A program made the translations under genes and the position numbers. From Pterobdella sp. o SKG-2022 (lineage: Eukaryota > Annelida > Clitellata > Hirudinida > Piscicolidae): a stretch of 64,000 nt of DNA. Positions within the stretch are counted from its first letter, which is position 1; the number at the start of each line of letters is the position of its first letter. A model generated the notes under the pieces. The model was given only the letters and a program-made list of their open reading frames with translations. It had not been told where the DNA came from and made no database searches. The stretch is taken from NCBI GenBank assembly GCA_964035795.1, contig OZ038321.1:11993093-12057092 (forward strand), read 5' to 3'. Below are positions 38,853 to 51,100 of this stretch, piece after piece.

Positions 38853-40243
38853 TTATGTTTTAAGATTATAAGACTTGATCATGAAGTGGGTTTTTAAGCA
38901 CTTGGAAAAAGTTGTTGTGAAGGTTATGGATTTGAGGTGATTTGGTAAATTGTTCCAAAGAATTGGTGCAGCAACTTCAAATCTTCTGTTCCCCAAAATG
39001 ATGTTAGCTCTCACTCTTGCTATGTCCATTGTGCTCGATGATCTGAGTCTTTTTCTTTCAGGCAATGAAGACACAGTTGATAATTTCGATGAAAAATAAG
39101 AAGGGCTTTCCATTTTGAGACATTTATGCACTTGAAGTATCATCTTGTATTGAATTTTTTCTTCAATTTTAAGCCAGTGTAAGTCTTTCAAAACAGGAGT
39201 TATGTGATCAAACTTTCTAGTTCCTGATATTAATCTGGCTGTCATGATAATTATGGACTGGATTTTCTGGGTTTGTAACTTGGGTAATCCCATTAGTACA
39301 ATGTTTCCATAATCAACGCGACTCAATATCAAAGCTGATACAAGTGTTTTGAGTGACTGTTGGTTCAGGTAGTTTTCAATGCTTCTTATCTTCCTCAATG
39401 ATGCAAATGACATTTGCACTAATTTTTTTATGTGAGTCTTCATGCTTAGATCTTTGTCAAAATAGACACCAAGATGTTCAACTGAATCAGAAGGAATTAT
39501 ATGATCATTTAACACACGAACTGGTTGGGTTGGCAGTTTGCATATGCTTCTACATGTCGGGAACCAATTTACTTCAGTTTTTGAACTGTTGAGTTTCATT
39601 TGGTTGGCTCTCATCCAAGCTGCAATTTCATCAATACACTTCGACATTCTTTCTTGCAAGTCCATTGATGCATCAAATGAGCAATGCCCATATAATTGAG
39701 TGTCGCCGGCATATTGATGAATTCTCAAATTGTGAAAAGCTGCAATCTTTTCCAAATCAGCTGTGTATAAAGTGAACAAAAGCGATCCAAGAACAGAGCC
39801 TTGTGGTACTCCAATAGAGTAAACGTTTGGTGCTGATTCTGTTTTGGGGCATTTGTCGTTGAATGAGCTGTTGAAGAGGTAATTCCTAAACCATTCAAGC
39901 CAAATGATTCGTTTAATCTTCTGATTAGTATTTGATGATCTATTAAATCAAAGGCAGACGAAAGATCTAGAAGGACAAGAAGAGATATCTTTTTGTTGTC
40001 AGCTGCTTCCAAAATATCAGTAAAAACCTTTAGTAATGCTGTTTTTGTTGAATGATGGCGACGATAAGCTGATTGAAAAAATGTTAATAAATTATTGTTG
40101 TTTAGGTGAGTGACAATTCTTGGAAAGAAAATTCGTTCAAAAATTTTTGAAAGCACGCTCAAGTTTGAAATTGGTCGGTATGATGAAAGGGTCTCTTGGT
40201 CCAGGTCTGATTTCTTCAAAAGCGGTGTAATAAATGAGAACAT
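38853..40243 (-). mobile_element. LINE reverse transcriptase, frameshifted and mutated
   Basis: The - strand encodes two long frames of one RT. The frame at 40243-39725 has LLKKSDLDQETLSSYRPISN, SAYRRHHSTKTALLKV and LLDLSSAFDLIDH (RT motif A region). The frame at 39779-38853 has QGSVLGSLLFTLYTADLEKI, then QYAGDTQLYGHC, LNSSKTEVNWFP, LGVYFDKDL, SRVDYGN, HITPVLKDLHWLKI and a C-terminus ending at TAA 38853. A frameshift near 39780-39870 separates them. The catalytic Y-A-D-D is Y-A-G-D, so a catalytic aspartate is lost. The endonuclease part is absent (5' truncation), typical of dead LINE copies. The 'HITPVL..LHWL' C-terminal block is typical of CR1/L2-like families; clade assignment is tentative. 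Confidence 0.92.
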
Positions 40244-40439
40244 ATTGAAATGGGAAAAATTCTAAGTAGAAAACGAACCTCACTGTCGTTTAAAATAAAT
40301 AAAACCATGTATAAATAAAGTAATGAGCTTTACAAAATCTTTTCAACAACCAAATAATAAAATGAAAGTGCATAATTAAGAAAGAAAGAGGAAAGAACGG
40401 AAACAAAAAAAAAGACTGACTAAATTTCAACGAACGATC

Positions 40440-40740
40440 GCAGACTGCCTCTAATGAATCCTCCGTGTCTTCAATAAATCTTTAGCCCAAGTCTTCAACG
40501 AAACTGACAGTTGAGGTACCGTTGTTTTATACACGATGGTTTGAAAAAAATAGATAGTCAAATAATTTTGGCTCTAATTTTTCCGCAGTATCTACAGAAA
40601 AACCAGACTCGAGGGAGCTGGAAATTGGATGAAATTCGGCGAATGTGTCGACAATCGTTGCATTCCAAACCGAGCACTTCCCATGCTTTCTCGAAAAAGT
40701 CGTTATGCCATCCAGGTGATGACCATCACCCCTATTAAGA
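40440..40740 (-). other. Unidentified coding-like remnant
   Basis: Read on the - strand this GC-richer island has a frame SSLESGFSVDTAEKLEPKLF followed by D-Y-L-F-F-S-N-H-R-V and a stop, then in the same frame NNGTSTVSFVEDLG, a stop, and RFIEDTEDSLEAVCDRS. The conserved-looking spacing interrupted by single stops suggests a decayed gene or transposon. I do not recognise the family. Confidence 0.3.
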
Positions 40741-40846
40741 CCTGTTGGTTCAAAGATAATAGATAAGCTAATATTTTCTGGACATCTCTCAATAATTTTT
40801 TAACGAAAAACATCAAGTGAGAGGAATTTTTAATTTGGAAAGCAAA

Positions 40847-40890
40847 AGCTATAATTTTCAATAAGTTTAGCCTTATCATGAAGCGTTAGC
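40847..40890 (+). repeat. 44-bp dispersed repeat, copy 1
   Basis: The 44 bases beginning AGCTATAATTTTCAATAAGT and ending GCGTTAGC match 51198-51241 at 39 of 44 positions in the same orientation. The second copy lies in a BLTP1 intron. Likely the visible part of an old dispersed element. Confidence 0.6.
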
Positions 40891-40927
40891 AATAATGAAT
40901 CTCTGAATAATAAAATTATTTATAACT

Positions 40928-41425
40928 TGCTTGGAAAGTCTACCTTCATTCAAACGAAAAGAAAGGCCTTGATGACCTTCGTTACATCACACTTGCAGAA
41001 GCTGGTAAAAAAACATTAAGAGTAACATTAGCACTTCCTAAAAGTGCGACAGCAACACGAAGTTTTTCCAGTCCCAATAAACTAGCTAGAACAGAAATTG
41101 GCATAGATTCAGCCCACGCAACAGAGTATTTTGATTTAGCAGCAAAAAGGCGACTGCGGCCCCACTGGTCTGCGTTTCAAAAACAACATCTTGAAAGCAA
41201 CATATCAAAAAATTTAATCTCATTTTCGTTAGCTCTCTAGAGAATCTTATGGCGCTACACCATTTGGCCACAATTCTTGACAAGAAACCGAAATCATCTC
41301 TCTACGGGTCATCAGACGCAAAAGCATCAGATACAGCTAAGAAAAGTTTAGAAAGAAAACAAAAAGCAAGATGGTATATGTTGAAAAAAATATTGGCTAA
41401 CATACCAAAGATTTCTTGCAATCAT
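40928..41425 (+). other. Unidentified coding-like island upstream of beta-catenin
   Basis: From about 40928 to a TAG near 41240 one frame stays open for about 105 codons without an ATG start. It includes GLDDLRYITLAEAGKKTLRV, KSATATRSFSSPNKLARTEI and GIDSAHATEYFDLAAKRRLR. A second frame starting at ATG 41249 continues with MALHHLATILDKKPKSSLYG, then ASDTAKKSLERKQKARWYM. Amino-acid composition is protein-like and GC is raised compared with the surroundings. It could be 5' exons of an unknown gene, a processed pseudogene or a transposon. It does not resemble the beta-catenin N-terminus (no DSGxxS phosphodegron). Confidence 0.35.
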
Positions 41426-41817
41426 ATAAAAGATACTTATCGTTTGAATTTTCTTATTTATTTATTTATTAAAATAAAAAAAAATTAATATAAAAACTTT
41501 TGAAGCAGAATTAAAGATTTGAAAAAGTGAACATTTTTGATTGATTATTCATCATACCTTTAAATTAACCAAGCTTAAATTAAAACTCTATTTTGGTCAA
41601 AAGACCTTTTGATAAGTAAAATTATTTGAATAAAATTGGTAAAATAAAAGAAAATCGTTACTGTTGTTTAAACTGTCGAATCTTTTAACTTGATATGACC
41701 TTCTAATTAACAGGTAAAAGTTTATACTTTACGTAAGTTGGTTTTTTTGATAAAATAATAAAAAATTGTTGTCTACAATCTTTCAAACAAAAAAACTAAT
41801 TAATTAATGAATTTCAG

Positions 41818-44800
41818 ATAAATGTCAGTATAGAATGATACAAGAGATGAACAAAGAAATGTATGGGTCAGAAGTTAATCAGCAATATGGCCAAGGTATT
41901 TATTCAATTCTTTTATTCACTATATTTTAAAAAATATAATGAGTAATCTTGTTTATATTGAAGTCAAAACATAAAAAAATTAAAGCATTAAACCAAATAA
42001 AAATTACAGATTTCAGTCAACAATTGAATGAGACAAGATCACAACGAGTAAGAGCGGCTTTGTTTCCTGAAACCTTTTCAGAAGAAATACAAGTTCCTTC
42101 TACACACATACACCCACAATACCCTACAACTGTACAACAATTGTCCGAACCTTCTCAAATGCTTAAACATGCTCTCATTAATCTTATCAATTACCAGGTC
42201 TACATGAAAATAAAATTTTTATTTTAATACTTGATAAGTAATTTTGTTCGAAAAATATCATTTTTTTCTTTATTAAATTAAAGCTGAATTTAATTTTTTA
42301 ACTCAAAAATTAACTCATGTCTCATCATTTTAGTCTTTAAAATGAATATTAAGAAAATCAGTAACTATAAATTTATGTTTCAAACTTCTTTGAAATTTTT
42401 TTGTTTTTTTGCGTATAAGAAATTTCAATTTTTTCTTCTGCTTTGATTGATGAAAAAATAGGAGTAAATAAATTGGTAGATACCAAGGTCTTAAATCTGA
42501 TTTGATCCCCATTATACTGAGGGTGGCCAGATTTACTCCATTTACAAAACATTTTATGCAATTTTATATACTTCAATAAACAAGTATATATACATTATAA
42601 TTGAGTATATATGACGAATTAATTATAACAAATAAATATTGGTTTTCAGGATGATGCTGATGTGGCGTTAAAGGCTCTACCAGAACTTATAAACTTACTC
42701 AATGACCCTAATGAGGTGTACATATTTCATCAAATGCTTTTGCTGCAAACACTTTAGCATGAATCTTTTTGATAATTTTTGTGAAATATTTTGAATTATA
42801 TAAAATTCTTTTAACTATAAGTATATTATGAAACATTTATAAATATAAATGTAGAGACAAGCATATAAAAAAAGTAATAAAAGATTATATTCAATATATA
42901 ATTTATTCAAAAGCAAAGCTCATGTACTAAAAGCCTCATAAATGCTCTGCAGGATGTGATGGGGCAGGCAGCTGTAATGGCACACCAACTGAGCAAGAAG
43001 GATGCCAGCAGACATGCTCTTCTCAACAACCCTCAAATCATCAACACTCTCATCGGTATGATTATTTGGTGGGCTTCAAGTCAAATAAAATAGTTGCTTA
43101 TTTGCTTATAGTTGGTTGAAAACTTTGAAGAGTTACAATATTAGCCAAACTATGATTAAAAATTTTATGTAATATTTTTCAAGCTCAATTATGTTGATTT
43201 AATTTGTAGTGCCAATAACATAAGTTTCTAATACATTAAATTATATATTTTAATATGAAGTCATATAATAAACAGAATATGAGGATAAAAATGGCACACA
43301 GATGCACTGAAAAGGGCTAGGGACCCAGAAGTTCAGAAGGAGTTGGCAGGCACTTTGCACAAACTTTCTCACCACAGACAGGGCCTTCTCTACATCTTCA
43401 AGTCTGGAGGGATTCCTGCACTCGTGGCTTTTCTTAGGTTCTTAAATCATTTTTAATTTTCTTATTTTAAAATCTCTCAACGCATAAAAATAACAATAAT
43501 AGTTTTCTTGATATTTATCGTAAAACGAGGAAGATTTTAAATACATATATTTTTTCAAAAAACTAAAATTTTCGACAAATTCAGTTTTTCATAATTAGTA
43601 TATACTTTTAGTATATATACTTATGAATTATGACAAATTGAATTTATATGTTATGAAACATTAGTTAGTATATAATATTAGTATATATACTAATAAACTA
43701 TGACAAAATTGAATTTGTGGAAAATTTCAGTTTTTTGAAAACATATATGTATCTAAAATCTTCCTCATTTTACGATAAATATCGAGAAAATTGAATTAAA
43801 AAAAAGATACATAGGATGTCTCTAAGCAATCATAATGAATTTTTCTATTAAAATATTTATAAATTTATCAAAATATGAAATTCTTGCTCAGCTCTCCAGT
43901 GGAATCTATTCTGTTTTACGCCATCAGCACCCTGCATAGTTTGTTGTTGCACCAAGAAGGAGCAAAGATGGCAGTGCATGAGGCTGGAGGCCTGCAGAAG
44001 ATGGTGCAGTTGCTAGCCTATGACGATGCCAAGTTTTTGGCAATTGATGTAGACTGTGTGCAACTGATGTCGTATGGCAACCAAGAGTGCAAAGTACTCA
44101 ATAGATTTCAATTAATATGATTCCAATTACTTTTTATATAATCAATTAGCAATCATGAAACGTAAGATTTTTATGATGTTAACCAAAATTCCTTATAAAA
44201 AAATTCATTATGAAGTAGAGGAATCAAAAATACTTTGAAAGAAATGCAAACAAGATTCTACAAACAGTTGATAGTGCTGGCGAGTGGCGGGCCTGAACAC
44301 CTGGTTCGCATCATGGACTCCTATGACTATGAAAAACTTCTGTGGACCACCTCCAGAGCTCTCAAGGTTCTAACAGTTGATTCATTGCTTTACAGATTCA
44401 ACTCACTATAGACTTTTTTCAAATTGGTGAAGAACAATAGCCTGAATCTAAAAGTAAAGACAACAAAATATTTATTAAATGACATGAATTATATAATTAT
44501 AATATGACACATATTATCAAGTGATAATCACTTGATAATATAAGCTAGCCTTACGAAAAGCTTCGTCATTTAATGAATACTTTGTGTTTCTTGTCCTTAC
44601 TCTTTCAAATTGTTGCAAGTTTCACAGATTTAATTTAGTCACATATATCGACCACGTAAATGTAAGTTCTGATCATTTTTATATTAAGTATTTTTTTTCA
44701 GGTTTTGTCTGTTTGTGCTAGCAACAAAACTGCCATCATTGAAGCAGGTTTGATCACATTCAAGCTACAAAAACTAACTTTATTTTTAATTAATGATTCC

Positions 44801-47677
44801 AAACACAATTGAAAAGATTGAAACTTTATAATAATAATCCATGTTGTATTATACATATGATACTATATGATTTAAGAGTATCAATGGTTTGGTATGAGCA
44901 GGTGGTGTCTTGGTGCTGGCTCGAAGACTGTCGCATACCTCTGTTCGATTGGTGCAGAGTTGCTTATGGGTTTTGAGAAACCTTTCAGATGAGGCTATTG
45001 AAGTGGTGAGCCAAAATCATTTAATTAGGTTTAAACTATATTTTATGTTTCATTATTTGTTAGAACACAACGTTTTATTTTCGCTTGAAGTTCACTTTGG
45101 CACATGAATCTATTTGATTAGAACGGAGCTTTGGAAACGTTGGATGCAGCATTACATTACTCGTCATCCGACAACACTGACATGGTCACCTGTAGTGTGG
45201 GCATCATATCTAATCTCACCTGCAACAGTGTGCCCAATAAGATGCATATGGTTCAAGCTAATGGCACAGAGATACTAGTGAGGACTCTGCTACTTAACCA
45301 CCACAACCAATATATCTCTGAGCCTATTGTGCGTTTTATTTTGGAATTTGAAATCAAATTTTGTGTTAATGATTTTTCTATAGATACAATTTTTATATTT
45401 TGATTTATATAATCAAAGGTTCACTCGAAATACTGATTCAATGTAACTTTACTACACAGATATGTGCTTTGCGCCACATTACAAGTCGTCATGGCAGTGC
45501 TGAACGTGCCCAGAACATTGTGAGAGAGGCGAATGGACTTGAAACCTTAGTGAAGCTCTTGCATCCTCCGTCTCATTGGAGTCTCATTAAAGCCGATGTT
45601 GGTCTGTTGAGGAACCTTGCACTTTGCACCAATAATGTGGATATACTGAGGCAACTCAACGCTGTGCATCGAATCACACAACTTCTCTCTAGAGCTCATC
45701 AACTTTTACAGAAAGTGAGTTTTTAAGTATATGAGTTGAATTTTTAGTGGTTCAGTCAGCTCAAGAATTTTTAAGAGAACGGTTTGAATATTCAATGATA
45801 ACGTTGATAACGTTCACAAGTTTTAATAATTTTTGGCTCATAAATAAATCTGATTTTAAAAGTACCAGAGTTGAATTTTTTTATACAAATGGCAGTCATC
45901 AATGGGATCTGATGGAGCGGTGGAGGAAGGGGTGAGGATGGATGAGATGGTGGAATGTTGTGTGGCTGCCCTGCATATCTTTGCCAGAGACCCTCATAAC
46001 AGACAGATCATCAAGCAAAACAGCTGCATTCCTCTTTTTGTGCAGGTAATTTTATTCGTTTGAAATGTATAACAGTTATGCCGAACTAGAATAGCTTATA
46101 GGCACCGTTGTATGAAGCAAGAACAGAAATTTGTTATTAAAACCAGGAGGTATAAAGTTGCCGTAAAAAAATCTTTCATTGTCAATCGCTTCAATTGATA
46201 TTGTAAGATTGCCTTACGGAAAGCTTTGTTAAACAACTGCATATGTTTTCTACAGGAATTATTGATGGCGAAATGATATTTTTGTGTGCATATCTAACTT
46301 TGTATAAATAAATAAATGATAAAATATACAATCTTCTTTTTGACAAATATATAACAAATTATAATCAAAAATTTCAATGCTTCAATTATTATTATTAAGA
46401 TTTTTATAGCGCATAATTATCGATTCAAGATTGCTTCAGAGGCGTTCAATAATTTAAATATTATGTAAACTCCAGTTGTTATACTCTCCATTGGAAAACA
46501 CACAACGAGTAACGACGGGTGTGTTGTGTGAAATGGCAGCAGAGAGAGATGCGGTAGATGCTATAGAGCAGGAAGGCGCTACTGCCGCTCTCACTCAGCT
46601 CCTGCACTCCAACAACCAAGCCATTGGTAGGAGAGGTTTCTATGTTCGAATTCTGATGTTTATTATGCAAATTTTAACAATTTTTTAAGAATAGTTTTTT
46701 GCTTTTATTTTAAAAAATTTTATATATATTTTCACGCAAACACTTTTGAAACGATATTCGTCAAAATTTTCAAAAAAATTTATAAGCAAGTGTCATCTAA
46801 ATACTAAAACGAAAAAAATCATTTTTGAAAAAGTTAAAATTGTTTAGTCTTCAGTAATTTTTGAATTTATAACAGCTTGAATAGTTCATAAAAGAATATT
46901 TCACTATTAGTCTGAAAAATTTCTTATCAACTGAACATTAATACTCCTGCATCAACACTCAGCCACCTACGCAGCCGCCATCTTGTACCATATGAGCCAG
47001 AACAAATCGGCAGAGTACAAAAAGAGGCTTTCTATTGAGTTGACCAACTCTTTGGTGAGAGGAGAACCGAGTGCTTGGGCCAATCAGGTGAGGTTTTTCA
47101 ATTTAATATTTTTATCTTTTGTGCATAAAAAGCTCAATAGTAAATTTATGATCAATTATATAAATAAATTTTATTCAAATTAGGTTATATTATAACTATA
47201 ATGACTTTCGTATATTATTGATCACAATAGTTGGATCAAGTGGATGAGGCAATGGTTGATGAGACTTACAACTACAATGAACAGCCAGGTGAGGCACTAT
47301 CATATGGACAACCAATAATTTCATAAATATATCCAGAAATATAACTTGAATAAAGTTTTTAATATTCTAAAAAATTAAATATACTAATATTTAATTTTAT
47401 GAAAAATCTCGAAAATGATCTTCGATTCGGATATATTTTAAACTTTCTCTCAGAACTGAGCCAATCATATGCTTCCAACCAACAACCTTCCCAACAATAC
47501 TTCGTCAACCAATCATTCAACAACAACTCACGGTCGGATGCCGGCAGTGTGAGAAATCAAGGGAACAAGCTTCCAGACTTAACGACAAACGTCTCGGATT
47601 CGTATGCAGTGAAATACAAACAAACTCCAGCTGTTATCCAATTGGCTGATGAGCCATGGTATAATACTGATGTTTAA
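41818..47677 (+). CDS. Beta-catenin (armadillo), N-terminal exons not found
   Basis: Adherens-junction linker and Wnt-pathway transcriptional co-activator. Exons: 41818-41895, 42010-42197, 42650-42715, 42953-43055, 43302-43437, 43892-44093, 44268-44366, 44702-44747, 44902-45005, 45122-45328, 45460-45714, 45896-46045, 46476-46626, 46963-47087, 47231-47288, 47454-47677. All phases agree to the TAA. Landmarks match vertebrate beta-catenin in order: [122 protein letters not shown], and [14 protein letters not shown]. The tail ends W-Y-N-T-D-V, like the PDZ-binding D-T-D-L of other beta-catenins. Exon 1 here ([13 protein letters not shown]) is already internal; the start codon and GSK3 phosphodegron should lie upstream but I could not locate them. 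Confidence 0.96.
43503..43820. mobile_element. Foldback / MITE-like element, copy 1
   Basis: Left arm from TTTTCTTGATATTTATCGTA (43503) is the near-perfect inverse complement of the right arm ending in TACGATAAATATCGAGAAAA (43790). Pairing extends inward with few mismatches for at least 75 and perhaps 120 bases per arm, around an AT-rich centre with GTATATATAC motifs. The 3' flank GATACATAGGATGTCTCTAA is shared with copy 2 at 60252-60440, so the unit is a dispersed family and not a local hairpin. No coding capacity. It lies in a beta-catenin intron. Confidence 0.8.
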
Positions 47678-47952
47678 GACATCATTGAATTTGTGATCTT
47701 GAATCGAGTTTATACGATCTTATTGTGATTCTTGTGTTAATACTCAATTTGATGGACCAATCTTTTATATATTGACTTCGTGCTTATTTATTGTCGCCTG
47801 TCGAACCTTCGTTTATATAATTTTATGTCTTGTCTTTGTGCACTTTAAAGCTATTTTTGAATCTCATTGTTTACAGTTGAATGATTGTTTTTTATATTTT
47901 TAGATTTGATTTTTTATATTTTTAGACAAAAGTTAGTGATTGCTTGATGACT

Positions 47953-47958
47953 AATAAA
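47953..47958 (+). terminator. Poly(A) signal candidate for beta-catenin
   Basis: AATAAA in the context CTAATAAAGT, 275 bases after the beta-catenin stop codon and before the convergent BLTP1 gene. Its position between the two stop codons fits the 3' end of the beta-catenin transcript. Confidence 0.55.
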
Positions 47959-48136
47959 GTTGATCAAACATCACATGGGTTAACATTTTTGAAAATCAAC
48001 AAAATTACACGGTACAAACTTATAACAAATACAATGGCAATTGAAACGACAAAATTCACGAAAACAAAAAAAAATTATCCTAAGCGGCATTGAGTGTTTT
48101 AAAAGACAAAATACTCTACTAAACTAAACCACTGTA

Positions 48137-51100
48137 CTAAGTTGAAATCTTTTCATCTTGCAACGAAACGATCAAGCGATGAGCGAGTAAAGATAGAATT
48201 TTATCGATGGGGTCCATGCACCCACGCTGCATCCACTTGGGGATGGTCATGCGAGCATGCTGGAAACCCAACTTCTGCAGGATGTAATCTACTCCAACCG
48301 GGTCTATCTCCTTCCCTCCCCATGATAATAACCTGAGTCACGTATTTCAACGTAATTTAGATATTAAGGCGTATTACATTCAAGTTAACGTAATAAAAAC
48401 CTTTTTATGCTTAAATAGTCCTTAAAAAGCAATTCAAATGTGCAACCCTTGACCAACCTAACAGTGGGCTCAAGGTGCCAGGTTTTGCAATGGAACTCCC
48501 GCAGGTCACTCACTTTCGTCGTCATGTCTGGTGACTTCGTCTTGTCTGACTCAAACACTTTTGACTTTTCCGATACTATAGTAAACAATTTTTATTCTTA
48601 AAGATACATAAAATTATAGTAATAAAATTTTTAAATACTATATTTTATGTATTTTAAAAACGTTGCACATTGATAAAATTAGAGTTATTAGCATTTCTCA
48701 CTTCAAAAACTGTTTAAAAAGCAATAAGAAGATACCTTTATCCTTTTCTTTGATGTAGTCAGTAATGACATCATGCAAGAACAACACAGCCTCAACATCC
48801 ATCGCCACGAAGATGTGGTCATCGAAGTCGGTCACAAAACTGCACTCCACCAATGGCTTGTTATCTATTAGAAACATTTTATGCCATTTAAACTTTTGAT
48901 GAAAAAAAACCGATGATGGAACTCAAGTTTTGAAAAGCATAGTAAAAAAACGGAAGTGATTAAAAAAATATGACAAGCAATTTAAATTTCAAAAAGCTCA
49001 AATAAAACTTGAAACAATGAAAGTCTCATAGGTGAGTTGACAGATACAACTTCAGAGACCTTCATCAGGCGTCTTATCATCTTGCGTGTGGAAGGTTTTG
49101 AGGTCCATGCGGAAGGATGGCAAGATGAAGATTGTTTCGATCTCATGTTTGTATGCAGTTTTTCTCAATGGACCTCTTTTATTGTTGTCTGTTACTACGG
49201 GGCTTACCAAGGGGGAATTCTTTGGGAACGTCTCTAAACCTTTGAATTGCAAATAATTAAAACGAATACTAACTCATTGATAATATACATTTTTCTTTTT
49301 TTATACCTCAAATAAAAGTTTGAATAAGATAAACTCTGAAATTAAAAAAAATAACCTACAATATAAATTAAGTTGATGAGTCTTGAGCGAACCTTTGAAA
49401 TCGGTGGTGGCGAAGGCATAGTTGAACCAGTCTTGCACCGTGGTGAACACAGGGGGCATATAGTACCCTCTAGACAGCTTGTACACCTAGATGCCATTGT
49501 TAGATGGACGTTTAAATGCAAGGTTTAGCAACATATATCATGCAGATCTTCGATATATATGGATAATTTTTATGAATCAATCAGAAAAATTTGAAATCAA
49601 ATTTCCTAAATATTTGATCGAAACAAATTTTAACCCGGATATAGTATTTTAGATTGATAAAACTGGAAATGTAAAAAAAATTTATATATAATAAATAGTT
49701 TTAACAACACATTCCATGAATTAATGAAAATAATCTCACAGTGGCCATCTTATTCTTTCGAGACATATCATTATCATCACCACGAAGTTGGAATGTTAGA
49801 CTTTGTACTATGTGCACTGCTTTCTTGCTTTCTGTCAGATTTTTGATCTATTTGTATTTCATTTATTATTGATAAAATTTCATTTATACACAATATTGAA
49901 TCTATAATCGACTCAAAACTAAAATATTATAAAGAGATTTGAAAAAATGAAAGATTTTGTTTTATGGTAGGATCGGTAGTAGGTAATTTGATACTATAAT
50001 ACATGATTAATGTAAACCTTAGATAAAAACATAGATAGCATAACTGAATAACAAATAATACCCTCAGATCGATTGATAGCCTCGGTCTCAAACATTATGT
50101 TCGGTTCGTCCATTGTGAACAACGCCCAGTACCTTGATCTGAAGAATTTTTTCAAACTGTTTCAGCATAGATTTCATAAATAATCCTTTGAAAAAATTTA
50201 AAATAAACATTAATTGTAACTGAATATTAGCGAGAGTTTTCTTCAATTTTAACATATATCAGTTAAAAGCACGTGAACACGATCAGACAATACTTGTTCG
50301 ATAACCTAATCGTATAATTGAGACAGTGAAATTTTTAAATAAGCTCTTTTTTAGTTTTTGAGACATCGTATGTTCTTTCAAGAAATTCATCATGAAACAA
50401 GGAGAATATTTCAAGAAATTTAAACAAGCTCTTTGTTACCGTAAAGTATAGAGAAAAAGATTGAAAGTTGAAACAACTTCCAACAAAAGTAGAGTCGAGG
50501 AACCTAAAATTGACTCCATGGAAGCAAGCCAAAGTGATGTTCTTGCCAACGATGTTTATCGAGCCCCCCACGATGGCCTTGATGTTAGGCAGGGTAAAGG
50601 GGAAAAGAGCAAGTTTGCAGCAAGTGAGATCTCCAAAGACGGGCTGCCAGTGTCTGTAGAACATCAGGTCTGATGGCGCTGTATCCACCGGTGCTGAGTG
50701 TTGGTGATTTATATGTTCAATTTTGATTGTTTTGAAAAAAAATTGGCTAATTAAAAGCTGTAAATAATAAAAAACTTGAAAAACAAAAAATTTTGATTCG
50801 TGAAATTATTATTTAAGTTGAAAAAAATGATCAGCTAACCCTCATCTTTTTTCAGCTTGGAACGATTGGTGATAGTAGAAAAGGTGGAGAATGCTCGTTT
50901 TCCACTAGTGAGCTGTTGCGTGAAAAACTCCTCCAACTTATGCACCATCTTGAGGAAGTCTGGTGTTGTGGACTTGGAGATCATCAGATGGAACCGATCC
51001 AACGACAACTTGCCGTGGATGAACATCATCAACGAACTGAAATTATATATTTATTGTATTTAAACCATAAAAAATTAAGTCTGAGCTATATATATAAAAA

